This document shows positions 1 to 8,370 of a DNA stretch of 64,000 nt, piece by piece. Below the pieces are notes generated by a model. It was given only the letters and a program-made list of their open reading frames with translations, did no database searches and was not told the DNA's origin. Location: assembly GCA_944321825.1 (NCBI GenBank), contig CALUMU010000001.1, forward strand, positions 186,001 through 250,000. Reading direction: 5' to 3'. Source of the DNA: Candidatus Amulumruptor caecigallinarius. GTDB taxonomy: Bacteria; Bacteroidota; Bacteroidia; Bacteroidales; Muribaculaceae. Each line of letters begins with the position of its first letter. Position 1 is the stretch's first letter. The translations under genes were made by a program, and so were the position numbers.

Positions 1-101
1 TTGAGGCAAATGTTCAGCTCAAGGGTAAGCAGAACCCCGCTGGAACAGTCTCACCCAAAGCTGACAGCGGCACACCCTACTGGTATAAGCCCGGCGCATA
101 A
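1..101 (+). CDS. 3' end of an unidentified gene
   Basis: Only the last 32 codons lie in the window, read in the frame starting at base 3 and ending with TAA at 99-101. The residues (ending TPYWYKPGA) are polar and rich in Gly, Pro and Lys. I do not recognise a family. The open frame up to the window edge, the codon use and the strong hairpin that follows support a real coding 3' end. No function can be assigned from this fragment. Confidence 0.5.
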   Translation, partial: EANVQLKGKQNPAGTVSPKADSGTPYWYKPGA

Positions 102-182
102 GCCAGGAAACCCTTTGCAACAGCAACACACCAAGCCCTTAAATTTTTCTTAAAGCTCATTTAAGGCTTGAATCGACCATTT

Positions 183-226
183 GAAAGCAGCCCCGCCGAG
201 CATTACGCTCCGGTGGGGCTGCTTTC
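183..226 (+). terminator. Strong hairpin after the left-edge gene
   Basis: A 16-bp stem pairs 183-198 (GAAAGCAGCCCCGCCG) with 211-226, with one G-T wobble and a 12-nt loop. The right arm ends in TTTC. It lies about 80 bp past the stop of the left-edge gene and 160 bp beyond the gdhA stop. It can serve the plus-strand gene and may act in both directions. Confidence 0.7.
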
Positions 227-299
227 ATTGAGGTAACAGCCATTCACAGGGGGCATAGGCATCCTATGAATCCTATATCTCATGCCGCCATAAAGAGTA

Positions 300-332
300 G
301 GGGGTTGCGACGCTTCACGCGTGGCAACCCCC
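300..332 (-). terminator. Intrinsic terminator of gdhA
   Basis: Perfect 9-bp arms GGGGGTTGC (300-308) and GCAACCCCC (324-332), with a further CGC/GCG pairing in the loop. It lies 52 bp past the gdhA stop on the minus strand. It is followed in that direction by CTACTCTTTATGG, so the T-tract is weak. Confidence 0.65.
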
Positions 333-384
333 TGGGGAATTGTTGGATGGGATTATATCATTGTCAGTTGCTATGAATGTCTGA

Positions 385-1722
385 TTAGAGCACGCCCTGG
401 GCCATCATGGCACGGGCCACTTTCATGAAGCCAGCCACATTGGCACCCTTGACGTAGTTGATGTAGCCGTCGGCTTCCTTGCCGAAGAGTTCGCACTGGT
501 GGTGGATCTCTTTCATGATGCCTTTGAGCTTTTCGTCGACCTCAGCTGCGCTCCAAGAGAGTTTCTGGGAGTTCTGGGCCATCTCAAGACCTGATACCGA
601 CACACCGCCGGCGTTAGCTGCCTTGCCGGGAGCGTAGAGGATGCGGGCCTGGAGGAACTCCTTGATGGCTTCGGGAGTCGAGGGCATGTTGGCACCTTCG
701 CTGACTGCGATGACACCGTTGGCGAGGAGGGCGCGGGCATCGTCGCCGTCGATTTCGTTCTGAGTAGCTGAAGGCATGGCGATGTCGCATTTGCAGTGCT
801 TCCAGGGGCGTTCGCCTTCAAAGTACTGGCAGCCGTATTCTTCGGCAAATTCACGGATGCGTCCGCGATACTCGTTCTTGAGCTTGAAGATGTAGCCAAG
901 CTGCTCCTGGGTGATGCCTTCGGGTACGTAGATCGTGCCGTCGGAGTCGCTCATCGACACTACCTTGGCTCCGAGCTGGAGGAGCTTCTCGGCGGTGTAC
1001 TGGGCCACGTTGCCTGAGCCCGATATGGCCACCACTTTGTCCTTGATGTCGATGCCCTTGGTCGCGAGCATGTTGAGCAGGAAGTATACGTTGCCGTAAC
1101 CTGTAGCTTCGGGACGAATCAGCGAGCCGCCGAATTCGAGACCCTTGCCGGTGAATGTGCCTGTAAATTCGCGGGCCATCTTCTTGTACATGCCGTACAT
1201 GTAGCCGACTTCACGGCCGCCTACACCTATGTCACCTGCGGGAACGTCGGTGTCAGGACCGATATGACGCCACAGCTCGGCGATGAATGCCTGGCAGAAG
1301 CGCATCACTTCCTTGTCGCTCTTGCCACGGGGCGAGAAGTCCGAGCCGCCCTTGGCACCGCCCATGGCGAGTGTGGTGAGTGAGTTTTTGAAAGTCTGCT
1401 CGAATGCGAGGAACTTCAGAATCGACTGGTTGACGCTCGAGTGGAAGCGGATGCCGCCCTTGTACGGACCGATAGCGTTGTTGTGCTGGATGCGGTAACC
1501 CATGTTGTTCTGCACTTTGCCGTTGTCGTCGATCCAGCTTACGCGGAACGAGAATATGCGGTCGGGTATGCAGAGACGCTCGATGAGGTTATATGCGTCA
1601 AATTCGGGATGTTCGTTATATACATCCTCGATGGTGGAGACTACTTCCTCCACAGCCTGGAGGTACTCGGGTTCGTTGGGGAAACGACGACGAAGGTCGT
1701 CCATTACTTCCGTTGCTTTCAT
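385..1722 (-). CDS. gdhA: NADP-type glutamate dehydrogenase
   Basis: 445 aa, the usual length of the hexameric bacterial glutamate dehydrogenases. It interconverts 2-oxoglutarate plus ammonium and glutamate in the cytoplasm and is the main ammonium-assimilating enzyme of Bacteroidales. The substrate-site lysine motifs GPYKGGIRFH and MGGAKGGSDFSP are intact, as are the nucleotide-binding stretch GSGNVAQY and the conserved C-terminal segment APGKAANAGGVSVSGLEM. The ATG at 1722 gives the canonical N-terminus. It is a single-gene unit with a consensus promoter at 1869-1899 (leader about 140 nt) and a hairpin after the stop. Whether NADP or NAD is preferred cannot be read with certainty. Confidence 0.96.
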   Translation of the reverse strand: MKATEVMDDLRRRFPNEPEYLQAVEEVVSTIEDVYNEHPEFDAYNLIERLCIPDRIFSFRVSWIDDNGKVQNNMGYRIQHNNAIGPYKGGIRFHSSVNQSILKFLAFEQTFKNSLTTLAMGGAKGGSDFSPRGKSDKEVMRFCQAFIAELWRHIGPDTDVPAGDIGVGGREVGYMYGMYKKMAREFTGTFTGKGLEFGGSLIRPEATGYGNVYFLLNMLATKGIDIKDKVVAISGSGNVAQYTAEKLLQLGAKVVSMSDSDGTIYVPEGITQEQLGYIFKLKNEYRGRIREFAEEYGCQYFEGERPWKHCKCDIAMPSATQNEIDGDDARALLANGVIAVSEGANMPSTPEAIKEFLQARILYAPGKAANAGGVSVSGLEMAQNSQKLSWSAAEVDEKLKGIMKEIHHQCELFGKEADGYINYVKGANVAGFMKVARAMMAQGVL

Positions 1723-1868
1723 GTACTTTTTGGAATATATAAAGAATTATATAAAGAGGTATAAACTATCTTTTTTACTTTAGAGCAAATTTTCCTTGGA
1801 AAATCTCAGAGAGTGTCTATGCGTGGAGTTTTTTAACACTCTCTTATGCCATCCGTAATGTTTCGGTG

Positions 1869-1899
1869 CAAAGTTAAAACATTTTGCAGCAATATGCAA
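1869..1899 (-). promoter_or_regulatory. gdhA promoter (TTG-N20-TAACTTTG)
   Basis: On the minus strand the -33 element TTG (1899-1897) and the -7 box TAACTTTG (1876-1869) are separated by exactly 20 bp, which matches the Bacteroidetes primary sigma factor consensus. It predicts a start near 1862 and an untranslated leader of about 140 nt. Confidence 0.75.
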
Positions 1900-1956
1900 T
1901 ACTTTTGCTTGTTTTTCTTTGAAAAAACTTACACTTTGCTCATGCATAGACACAAA

Positions 1957-2019
1957 ATAAGTCGTATAAGCTCTTATAAGAGTTATAAGAATTTATACGA
2001 CTTATACGACTTATGTCGG
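1957..2019. repeat. 9-bp-period array A (7 units), forms a long hairpin
   Basis: Seven diverged 9-mers in strict phase: ATAAGTCGT, ATAAGCTCT, TATAAGAGT, TATAAGAAT, TTATACGAC, TTATACGAC, TTATGTCGG. The array abuts the stop codon of the M3 peptidase. ATAAGTCGTATAA (1957-1969) is exactly complementary to TTATACGACTTAT at 1993-2005 and again at 2002-2014. The inner CTTATA/TATAAG pair extends the hairpin. It may act as a terminator or a 3'-end stabiliser. Confidence 0.8.
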
Positions 2020-4122
2020 TTACTTGCCGGGGATGATACCGTCACGGTGCAGCAGGGCATCCACTGTCGGTTCCTGGCCACGGAAGCGGCGGTAAAGCTC
2101 TGCCGGGTCTTCAGTGCCTCCGCGTTCGAGGATGTTGTGGCGGAACGACGCAGCGGTCGCGGGGTTGAAGATGCCGTCTTCCTCGAATTTTGCAAAAGCA
2201 TCGGCATCAAGCACTTCGCTCCACTTGTAACTGTAGTATCCGGCTGCATATCCCCCGGCAAATATGTGGCTGAACTGGGGCGAAATCAGCGAGTTATCTA
2301 TGGCAGGGAACATCTGCACAGGCTCTCCGGCTATTAGCTCCAATGCGGCGAAATCTTCCACCGGCTCCGTGGCTGTGTGCCATGCCATGTCGATAAGGCC
2401 GAAATTGAGCTGACGCAGACATGCGTAGGCCGCGCCGAACTGCTGCGATGCTACCATTTTGGCTATGGTGTCGGAGGGTATGGGCTGCTTGGTTACATAG
2501 TGGCGTGCGAAGCCGTCGAGAAACTCTTTCTTGGTCATGAAGTTCTCGTTGAACTGTGACGGCAGCTCCACGAAGTCGCGGTACACCGATGTACCTGACA
2601 TGGAGGCGTAGCGGGTTTTTGCGAGCAGCCCGTGGAGCGAGTGACCGAACTCGTGCAGGAATGTCTCCACTTCGTAGGGGGTGAGCAGCGACGGCTTGCT
2701 GTCGGTGGGTTTGGTGAAGTTGGTGACGATGGTGATGAGAGGGCGCACTTCGGTGCCGTCGTCCTTGATTTCTTCGGGGCGGAACTCGGTCATCCATGCG
2801 CCGGGACGCTTGCTCTCGCGAGGGAAGAAGTCGGCATAGAAGATGCCCATGAACTTTCCGTCGCCGTCGGTGACTTCATAAGCCTTCACGTCGGGGTGGT
2901 AGACTTCAATGTCCGGGTTTTCTTTGAAGCTGAGACCGTATAGCTTGCCGGCGAGACCGAAAACCCCGTCGATGACGGCTGACAGCTCGAAGTAGGGACG
3001 CAGAGCCTCTTCGTCAAAGTCGTATTTGGCCTCTTTGAGCTTGTTGGCATAGTAGCTATAGTCCCAGGGCATGATTTCTACAGGCTTGCCTTCAAGGCTG
3101 CCGGCGTAGTCGGCAAGTTCGACAAATTCCCGCTGCTGGGCCGGGCGGTATGCCTCTACCAATTTGTTGAGCAGGTTGTACACGGCTTCGGGTGTCTTGG
3201 CCATAGTGTGTTCGAGGGAGTATTCGGCATAATTCTTGTGTCCGAGCAGCACTGCTATCTGTCGGCGTACTTCGGCTATGTGTCGCATGATGGCGGTGTT
3301 GTCGTACTCGCCCTTCAGGTTGCGTCCGTTGTATAGCCGCCACATCTTTTCGCGGAGGTCGCGGCGTGACGAATACTTCATAAACGCCATGTAGGTGGGC
3401 TGGGCGAGGGTGAACAGGTATTCGCCTTCCCTGCCTTTCTCCTTGGCTGCAAATGCGGCCGCTTCCACTGACGACTCAGGCAGTCCGGCGAGGTCGTCGG
3501 CAGTGAGCCATATCTCGTAGGTGTTGAGTTCTTTGAGCACGTTTTGTCCGAATCGGGTGGTCAGTTCGCTCAGCTCGGCATTGAGTTTCTTGTATGTCTC
3601 GCGGTCGGTGCCTTGTAGCAGTGCGCCGTTGCGGGCAAACGAGTCGTAAGTGTTTTTGAGCAACATCGAATCCTCCTTGTTGAGGTTGACGCTTAGGGCT
3701 TTGCGATTGTCATAGACCGTGCGGACACGCTCCCACAGCTTCTCGTTGAGGGTTATGGAGGTGCTGTAGTCGCTCAGGCGGGGAGTCATGCGCATGGCTA
3801 TGTCGTTCATCTCGTCGGAGTTGGCGGCTTCGAGGAGGGGATAGAACACGTTGAGCACACGGTCGAGGTCCCGGCCTGAATGTTCGAGAGCCACTATGGT
3901 ATTCTGGAATGTCGGGGCTTCTTTGCTGTCGGCTATAGCATTGATTTCGTCAAGGCCGAGGGCGATGCCGCGCTCCATTGCGGCCTCCATGTCCTTGGGG
4001 GTGATGCGTGAGAACGGTATCGTGCCGTAGGGTGTGTCGGTAAACTCGTTGAATAGCGGATTTGTTGCTGTAGACATCAGGGTTGCGGTCAGTAATATGG
4101 GTGATAAGAGTTTGAATTTCAT
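2020..4122 (-). CDS. dcp: M3-family peptidyl-dipeptidase / oligopeptidase
   Basis: About 700 aa with the thimet-oligopeptidase (M3) fold. The zinc motif HEFGH sits in FLHEFGHSLHGLL, preceded by the family's TPYEVETF segment. It hydrolyses short peptides, probably from the C-terminus (Dcp type). I place the start at the ATG at 4122: the peptide begins MKFKLLSPILLTATLMSTAT, a hydrophobic signal, so the enzyme is probably periplasmic. A longer in-frame reading from 4263 would overlap the upstream aminopeptidase and lose that signal. It follows the aminopeptidase by 55 bp, so the pair is likely co-transcribed for peptide breakdown. A 9-bp-repeat array abuts its stop. Confidence 0.9.
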   Translation of the reverse strand: MKFKLLSPILLTATLMSTATNPLFNEFTDTPYGTIPFSRITPKDMEAAMERGIALGLDEINAIADSKEAPTFQNTIVALEHSGRDLDRVLNVFYPLLEAANSDEMNDIAMRMTPRLSDYSTSITLNEKLWERVRTVYDNRKALSVNLNKEDSMLLKNTYDSFARNGALLQGTDRETYKKLNAELSELTTRFGQNVLKELNTYEIWLTADDLAGLPESSVEAAAFAAKEKGREGEYLFTLAQPTYMAFMKYSSRRDLREKMWRLYNGRNLKGEYDNTAIMRHIAEVRRQIAVLLGHKNYAEYSLEHTMAKTPEAVYNLLNKLVEAYRPAQQREFVELADYAGSLEGKPVEIMPWDYSYYANKLKEAKYDFDEEALRPYFELSAVIDGVFGLAGKLYGLSFKENPDIEVYHPDVKAYEVTDGDGKFMGIFYADFFPRESKRPGAWMTEFRPEEIKDDGTEVRPLITIVTNFTKPTDSKPSLLTPYEVETFLHEFGHSLHGLLAKTRYASMSGTSVYRDFVELPSQFNENFMTKKEFLDGFARHYVTKQPIPSDTIAKMVASQQFGAAYACLRQLNFGLIDMAWHTATEPVEDFAALELIAGEPVQMFPAIDNSLISPQFSHIFAGGYAAGYYSYKWSEVLDADAFAKFEEDGIFNPATAASFRHNILERGGTEDPAELYRRFRGQEPTVDALLHRDGIIPGK

Positions 4123-4177
4123 GCTGATAGTATTTCGGATGGTCACTGTGCGGTTATCGTATGAGCCTCTTGGCCGC

Positions 4178-5959
4178 TTATTCGAGCGGACGGGTGCGCT
4201 CGGCCAACCATGCGGCTCCTTCGGCATTGAGCATCGGCGTAAGCTGCCGGCGCACTTCGGCATGGTAGTCGTTGACCCAGGCTATTTCCTCGTCTGACAT
4301 GATGGAAGTGTCGAACAGCCGCAGGTCGAAGGGGAACAGTGTCAGCTCCTCGAATCCGTAAAAGTCTCCAAATTCGGTAGTCATCTTCGGCACGGTCAGC
4401 ACTAAGTTCTCGCAGCGGATGCCGTAGCGGTCGCTCAGGTATATGCCCGGCTCGTTGCTGGTAATCATGCCCGGCAGCAGGGGTGCCATCGTGTCGTTGA
4501 GGCGTATGCTTTGGGGCCCTTCGTGTACGTTGAGGAAGTGTCCTACGCCGTGGCCGGTGCCGTGGAGGTAGCTTTTGCCCTCACGCCATAGCGGCATACG
4601 TGCCATGGCATCTAACTGGTGTCCGCGTGTGCCGGCTGGGAATATGGCGGTGGAGATGGCTATATGCCCTTTCATGACCAACGTGAAATCATGCCGCATC
4701 TCGGCTGTGGGTGTGCCGATGGCTATGGTGCGGGTTATGTCTGTGGTTCCGTCGATGTAGTTGGCTCCGGAATCTATGAGCAGCAGGTTGTCGCCCTTGA
4801 TTTCGGCGTTGCTCTGTTCGTCGGCGGTATAGTGCACTATGGCCCCGTGCGGACCGAAACCGGCTATGGTGTCGAAGCTGTTCTCGAAGTAAAGGGGTTG
4901 CTCGCTGCGGTGACGGGTCAGTATTTCGGCCACGTCCATCTCGGTCAGGGGTTCGCCTTTAGCCATGCGTTTTTCAATCTCCATGAAGCTGTAGACCAAT
5001 GCCACTCCGTCGCGCTTCATAGCCTGGCGAGTGCCGTCGAGCTGTACATCGTTTTTGACGGCTTTGAGCATCGCCACGGGCGATTTGCCCTTGATGACAC
5101 GGTCGCCTGCTATCTGTGCCAGCCCAGCTGCGTTCTGTGTAGTTGACATCAGCAGTTTTGCATCTCGGTCGAGTGAGCCGAGAAATGCCTTTACTTCTGC
5201 GTATGGCTTCACTTCCACATTGGCGGCTTGGAGGTGGGACGCGACTTCTGGTGTCATCTTGACGGGGTCGACAAACAGGGTCGACCCTTTAGGCGAGAGA
5301 TACAGGAATGAGGTGGCGACAGGGTTGTCGGGGACATCGTTGGAGCGTATGTTGAGCGTCCATGCTATCTCGTCTAAGGCCGACAGGAATGTGGAGGTGG
5401 CTCCGGCGTTGGCGGCGTTGGCTAATACGCGGCTTATTTTCGATGATGCGTCTTCACCGGCATACTTGAGGTCGTGGATAAATATTTTGTCGGTGGGGAG
5501 GCCCGGGCGGGCGGTCCAGATGCCGTCTATAGGGCTGAAATCAGCTTTGAGGTTGATGCCTTTGGCGGCAAGGGTCTGCTCTAATGCAGCGCAACCGTCT
5601 ATCGAATATGTCATGCCGTCGATTCCCACAGTGTCGCCGGCGTGCAGGGTGTCGCACAGCCATGTCGGTATGTCGGGTGTCTCGGCCAAGCCGTCTTTCA
5701 TCAGTCCGATGCCTGTGTCTTCGAGCTGCTGTGCGGCTTGGAGGAAGTAGCGCGAGTCGGTCCAGAGCAGGGCTTTGTCGAGGGTGACTACCATGGTGGC
5801 TGCCGACCCTGTGAATCCGCTGAGAAACCGTACTACGTGCCAGTGCTCGGAGATGTATTCGCTGAGATGTGCATCGGTGCGCGGTATGATTACCGCATCG
5901 ATGCTTTGTGATTTCATGGCCTCACGGAGACCGTTGATTCTTTGAGTGAATAGGTTCAT
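4178..5959 (-). CDS. pepP: Xaa-Pro aminopeptidase (M24B)
   Basis: 593 aa from the ATG at 5959 (MNLFTQRINGLREAM). It carries two creatinase-N-like domains, a C-terminal pita-bread metallopeptidase domain and a short C-terminal extension, which is the large aminopeptidase P layout. Dinuclear metal ligands are visible: both Asp in SGANYIDGTTDITRT, His in GTGHGVGHFLN, Glu in TSNEPGIY and Glu in GIRCENLVL. It removes N-terminal residues preceding proline. An upstream in-frame start at 6037 would run through the CAAAGATA promoter box, so it is rejected. First gene of a two-gene unit with the M3 peptidase. Confidence 0.93.
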   Translation of the reverse strand: MNLFTQRINGLREAMKSQSIDAVIIPRTDAHLSEYISEHWHVVRFLSGFTGSAATMVVTLDKALLWTDSRYFLQAAQQLEDTGIGLMKDGLAETPDIPTWLCDTLHAGDTVGIDGMTYSIDGCAALEQTLAAKGINLKADFSPIDGIWTARPGLPTDKIFIHDLKYAGEDASSKISRVLANAANAGATSTFLSALDEIAWTLNIRSNDVPDNPVATSFLYLSPKGSTLFVDPVKMTPEVASHLQAANVEVKPYAEVKAFLGSLDRDAKLLMSTTQNAAGLAQIAGDRVIKGKSPVAMLKAVKNDVQLDGTRQAMKRDGVALVYSFMEIEKRMAKGEPLTEMDVAEILTRHRSEQPLYFENSFDTIAGFGPHGAIVHYTADEQSNAEIKGDNLLLIDSGANYIDGTTDITRTIAIGTPTAEMRHDFTLVMKGHIAISTAIFPAGTRGHQLDAMARMPLWREGKSYLHGTGHGVGHFLNVHEGPQSIRLNDTMAPLLPGMITSNEPGIYLSDRYGIRCENLVLTVPKMTTEFGDFYGFEELTLFPFDLRLFDTSIMSDEEIAWVNDYHAEVRRQLTPMLNAEGAAWLAERTRPLE

Positions 5960-5991
5960 GATATAGTCGTGTGTTTGGTCTTTATTAGAAG

Positions 5992-6020
5992 CAAAGATAC
6001 AAAGAATATTCGTACCTTTG
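5992..6020. promoter_or_regulatory. Divergent -7 boxes for pepP and the HAD gene
   Basis: The plus-strand sequence CAAAGATA (5992-5999) reads TATCTTTG on the minus strand, facing pepP. TACCTTTG (6013-6020) faces the HAD gene. Both match TAnnTTTG, but neither has a clear TTG 20 bp upstream. Confidence 0.45.
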
Positions 6021-6053
6021 CCGTAATAAGCAGTCAACTACATCTAAATAATG

Positions 6054-6097
6054 TATAGAATAGAAGTAATAAATAGTATATAGAATAGACGCAATAA
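6054..6097. repeat. 19-bp direct repeat in the HAD leader
   Basis: TATAGAATAGAAGTAATAA (6054-6072) recurs as TATAGAATAGACGCAATAA (6079-6097). The copies agree at 17 of 19 positions with a 25-bp period. They lie between the -7 box and the HAD start codon. The role is unknown. Confidence 0.6.
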
Positions 6098-6104
6098 TAG
6101 CCAT

Positions 6105-6722
6105 ATGATACGCAATCTGCTTTTTGATCTCGGCGGTGTCATCCTTGATATCAAACGGGAAAACTGTATTAAGGCATTCGAGCAGCTCGGTGTCGACAAT
6201 CCCAGCCAATACCTCGGCGACTACGAGCAAAGGGGCTTTTTCCGCAACATAGAGGCCGGGTTGATTACTCCTCAGCAGTTTCGCGATGAGGTACGCGCAC
6301 TCATAGACCATCCAGTGACCGACGGGCAGATCGATGCAGCCTTCAATGCATTTCTCGTCGGCATCCCGGTGGAGAGGCTTCGCGAGATAGAGCGTCTGCA
6401 CTGCCGTTACCGTATCTATATGCTCAGTAACACAAATGCCATAATGTGGGATTCGTTTATCAAAGATGAATTTTGCAAGGACGGGCATGATATGGGCTAC
6501 TATTTTGACGGCACTGTGACGAGTTTCGAGGCCAAGGTGTGCAAACCTGATGTCCGGATATTCCGCTTTGCGGAGCAGAAGCTCGGCATCATCCCGACGG
6601 AAACGCTTTTCTTGGACGATTCTGCCGCTAATTGTGAAGCTGCACGCGCTCTCGGCTTCCACGCCTCGCAGGTCCGTCCTGGCACAGAGTTCGCCACCTT
6701 GATTCCCAAGGATATAGATTAA
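6105..6722 (+). CDS. HAD-superfamily phosphatase (subfamily IA)
   Basis: 205 aa HAD hydrolase. Motif I is FDLGGVILD; the usual DxD second aspartate is replaced (D-L-G), as in the YihX / glucose-1-phosphatase-like branch. Motif II is MLSNTN, the motif III lysine is in AKVCKPD, and motif IV is LFLDDSAAN. It probably dephosphorylates a small phosphorylated metabolite in the cytoplasm; the substrate cannot be read. It is 58 bp upstream of ribF on the same strand. A flavin-nucleotide role is only a guess from that neighbour. Confidence 0.85.
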   Translation: MIRNLLFDLGGVILDIKRENCIKAFEQLGVDNPSQYLGDYEQRGFFRNIEAGLITPQQFRDEVRALIDHPVTDGQIDAAFNAFLVGIPVERLREIERLHCRYRIYMLSNTNAIMWDSFIKDEFCKDGHDMGYYFDGTVTSFEAKVCKPDVRIFRFAEQKLGIIPTETLFLDDSAANCEAARALGFHASQVRPGTEFATLIPKDID

Positions 6723-6780
6723 GGAGGAAAGCGACAGTTCAGAAAAGGATAAGTAGCGGTTCAAATTTTCATTTCGTCAT

Positions 6781-7995
6781 ATGTCACAGCAACCGTCATA
6801 CCCGACCGCTCGCCGCATAGCTGCCATAGGCACGTTTGACGGTGTACACCTTGGACACCGGGCGGTGGTGGACTACCTCGTCGAAGAGGGGACGCGGCGT
6901 GGGCTTGTCCCCGCTGTCGTGACATTCTCGTCTCATCCGTTGGCGGTTGTCCGTCCTGAGCGTGTCCCGTTGGCTCTGTGTACTTTGGAGCAGCGGATAT
7001 TGCGGCTCAATGAAGCCGGCGTACATGATGTAATAGTCTTGCCGTTCGATGAAAAATTGCGCCGTATGACTGCGCGGGATTTCATCGCGTTTCTTCATGC
7101 TGGCTATGGGGTGGAGGCTATCGTGCTCGGATTCAATAACAGCTTCGGCAGCGACCGTCTCAAAGAGTTTGACGGTTATGTGGATGCTGCATCCACCATA
7201 GGGGTGGAGATTCTGCAAGCTCCGCGTTACGAATACTCTGGATTCGGAGAGGCTAGCTCTACTGCCATACGGCATCTGATAGCGTCGGGCGATGTGGCGA
7301 TGGCATCGCGCCTCCTCGGACATGCGGTGTCATTGTCGGGACAAGTGATAGGAGGCCGTCGCATCGGACGCACCATCGGATTCCCTACGGCCAATCTGCA
7401 GATTGACCCCTCATGTGCCATCCCGGCCGAAGGGGTTTATGCTTGCAGAGCATGCGTCGTCGGCACAGATAAGGATTCCGCAGGTTTTGTTCCATCTTTC
7501 GCCACTGCTACCTCTGCTGTTGCTGCCCCTGATGCAGTTATCGATGCCACCGCCGATGTTGGTGCTGATGGTGTCAAGGTTGTTTCAGTAGTGGATGCCA
7601 CTGCCGATGGGAGTACTGTTAGTGCAGCCGCTGGTGTTGCTGATGCAGATGTGCCCCCTGTTTCTTCTGTACCCCATGTTCCCCCAGTTCCTGATGAGGG
7701 TGCTGATTCTTCTCCTTCTGGATTTAGGGTGCTGTCTGATTTGCCGTGCTATCCTGCGATGGTCAATATAGGCCGACGGCCTACAGTCGACTCATCTGCG
7801 AAGCCTCAGCTTACTGTCGAGGCGCACCTTATAGGGTTTGAAGGGAACCTGTATGGCTCTCGTCTTGATGTAGAGTTTCTACACAGACTGCGTTCCGAGC
7901 AAAAGTTTGATTCGCTTGCCTCTCTGATTTCGCAGCTCGAAGCCGACAAGGTTGCCACCCTGCAGTGCCTGTCGGCTCCGTCCATCACGGATTAG
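6781..7995 (+). CDS. ribF: Bifunctional riboflavin kinase / FAD synthetase with a long insert
   Basis: Converts riboflavin to FMN and then FAD. The N-terminal adenylyltransferase domain shows IGTFDGVHLGH and the TAIRHLI motif. The riboflavin-kinase domain shows GRTIGFPTANL, GVYACRA and VNIGRRPTV. The protein is 404 aa, while the family is usually about 305-315 aa. The excess is a block at roughly residues 228-320 (bases 7462-7740) made almost entirely of Ala, Val, Asp, Ser and Pro, between the GVYACRA strand and the VNIGRRPTV strand. The frame stays open and all flanking motifs are kept, so the protein is probably functional with an extended surface loop. A weak 9-bp-repeat array and a hairpin follow. 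Confidence 0.94.
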   Translation: MSQQPSYPTARRIAAIGTFDGVHLGHRAVVDYLVEEGTRRGLVPAVVTFSSHPLAVVRPERVPLALCTLEQRILRLNEAGVHDVIVLPFDEKLRRMTARDFIAFLHAGYGVEAIVLGFNNSFGSDRLKEFDGYVDAASTIGVEILQAPRYEYSGFGEASSTAIRHLIASGDVAMASRLLGHAVSLSGQVIGGRRIGRTIGFPTANLQIDPSCAIPAEGVYACRACVVGTDKDSAGFVPSFATATSAVAAPDAVIDATADVGADGVKVVSVVDATADGSTVSAAAGVADADVPPVSSVPHVPPVPDEGADSSPSGFRVLSDLPCYPAMVNIGRRPTVDSSAKPQLTVEAHLIGFEGNLYGSRLDVEFLHRLRSEQKFDSLASLISQLEADKVATLQCLSAPSITD

Positions 7996-8023
7996 TGGCC
8001 TTTAAGTAGACATTCCCCATTAT

Positions 8024-8050
8024 CGTCTTATAAGATTTATAGCATCCCTA
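8024..8050. repeat. 9-bp-period array B (3 units)
   Basis: CGTCTTATA, AGATTTATA and GCATCCCTA in phase, starting 28 bp after the ribF stop. It is the weakest member of the family, recognised by the shared unit pattern and position. Confidence 0.5.
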
Positions 8051-8059
8051 TCTGTTGCC

Positions 8060-8218
8060 AAAAAACGCAGGAGCGGCGTTTCTCAACGTCGCTCCTGCGT
8101 TTGCCGGTTTTACTCGGCTAAGAGTTTAAAACACATCTTTCTTACCAATTCTTATTTCTTGCATTAACCTAAAAACATCTTTCGTTTATAAAACGAGAGT
8201 CAGTGTCTTTGTTTCTGA
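8060..8218 (-). ncRNA. Candidate small RNA of about 160 nt between ribF and the HD gene
   Basis: A consensus minus-strand promoter (8224-8254) points away from the HD gene into a 375-bp gap. About 160 bp downstream lies a near-perfect hairpin followed by a run of T on the same strand. No gene of useful length is enclosed. Only peptides of 11-12 codons start within it (for example MQEIRIGKKDVF). A second small hairpin, CGTTT/AAACG, lies near the 5' end. This fits an independent small transcript or a very short peptide gene. I do not recognise a known RNA family. Confidence 0.5.
8064..8101 (-). terminator. Intrinsic terminator, strongest on the minus strand
   Basis: A 15-bp stem pairs AACGCAGGAGCGGCG (8064-8078) with 8087-8101, with one wobble. 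On the minus strand it is followed by a T6 run (8065-8060); on the plus strand only T3 follows. It therefore fits a leftward transcript best, though it may also stop ribF. Confidence 0.75.
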
Positions 8219-8223
8219 CATTG

Positions 8224-8254
8224 CAAAGTTACGCAGCTGTCAACCCCTTTGCAA
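8224..8254 (-). promoter_or_regulatory. Orphan consensus promoter facing left
   Basis: Minus-strand TTG (8254-8252), 20 bp, then TAACTTTG (8231-8224). The geometry is identical to the gdhA and tRNA-Gln promoters, but the next gene on this strand is beyond a terminator, so it appears to drive the candidate small RNA. Confidence 0.65.
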
Positions 8255-8275
8255 TAAAATATGAATTAGATATAG

Positions 8276-8311
8276 ATTTTATATGACTTATAAAAATTAT
8301 AAGATTTTATA
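8276..8311. repeat. 9-bp-period array C (4 units)
   Basis: ATTTTATAT, GACTTATAA, AAATTATAA and GATTTTATA in phase, 60 bp past the HD-gene stop on the minus strand, within an AT-rich stretch. AT-richness alone makes this member less certain than arrays A, D, E, F and G. Confidence 0.5.
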
Positions 8312-8370
8312 AATAATCATATTATATTGATTGCAAAGTATAATAAATATAGATGATAATATGGCTTAGT

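Noticed and set aside
4123-4263. Longer N-terminus for the M3 peptidase
   Set aside because: It would overlap the end of the aminopeptidase gene and would bury the hydrophobic signal that starts at 4122.
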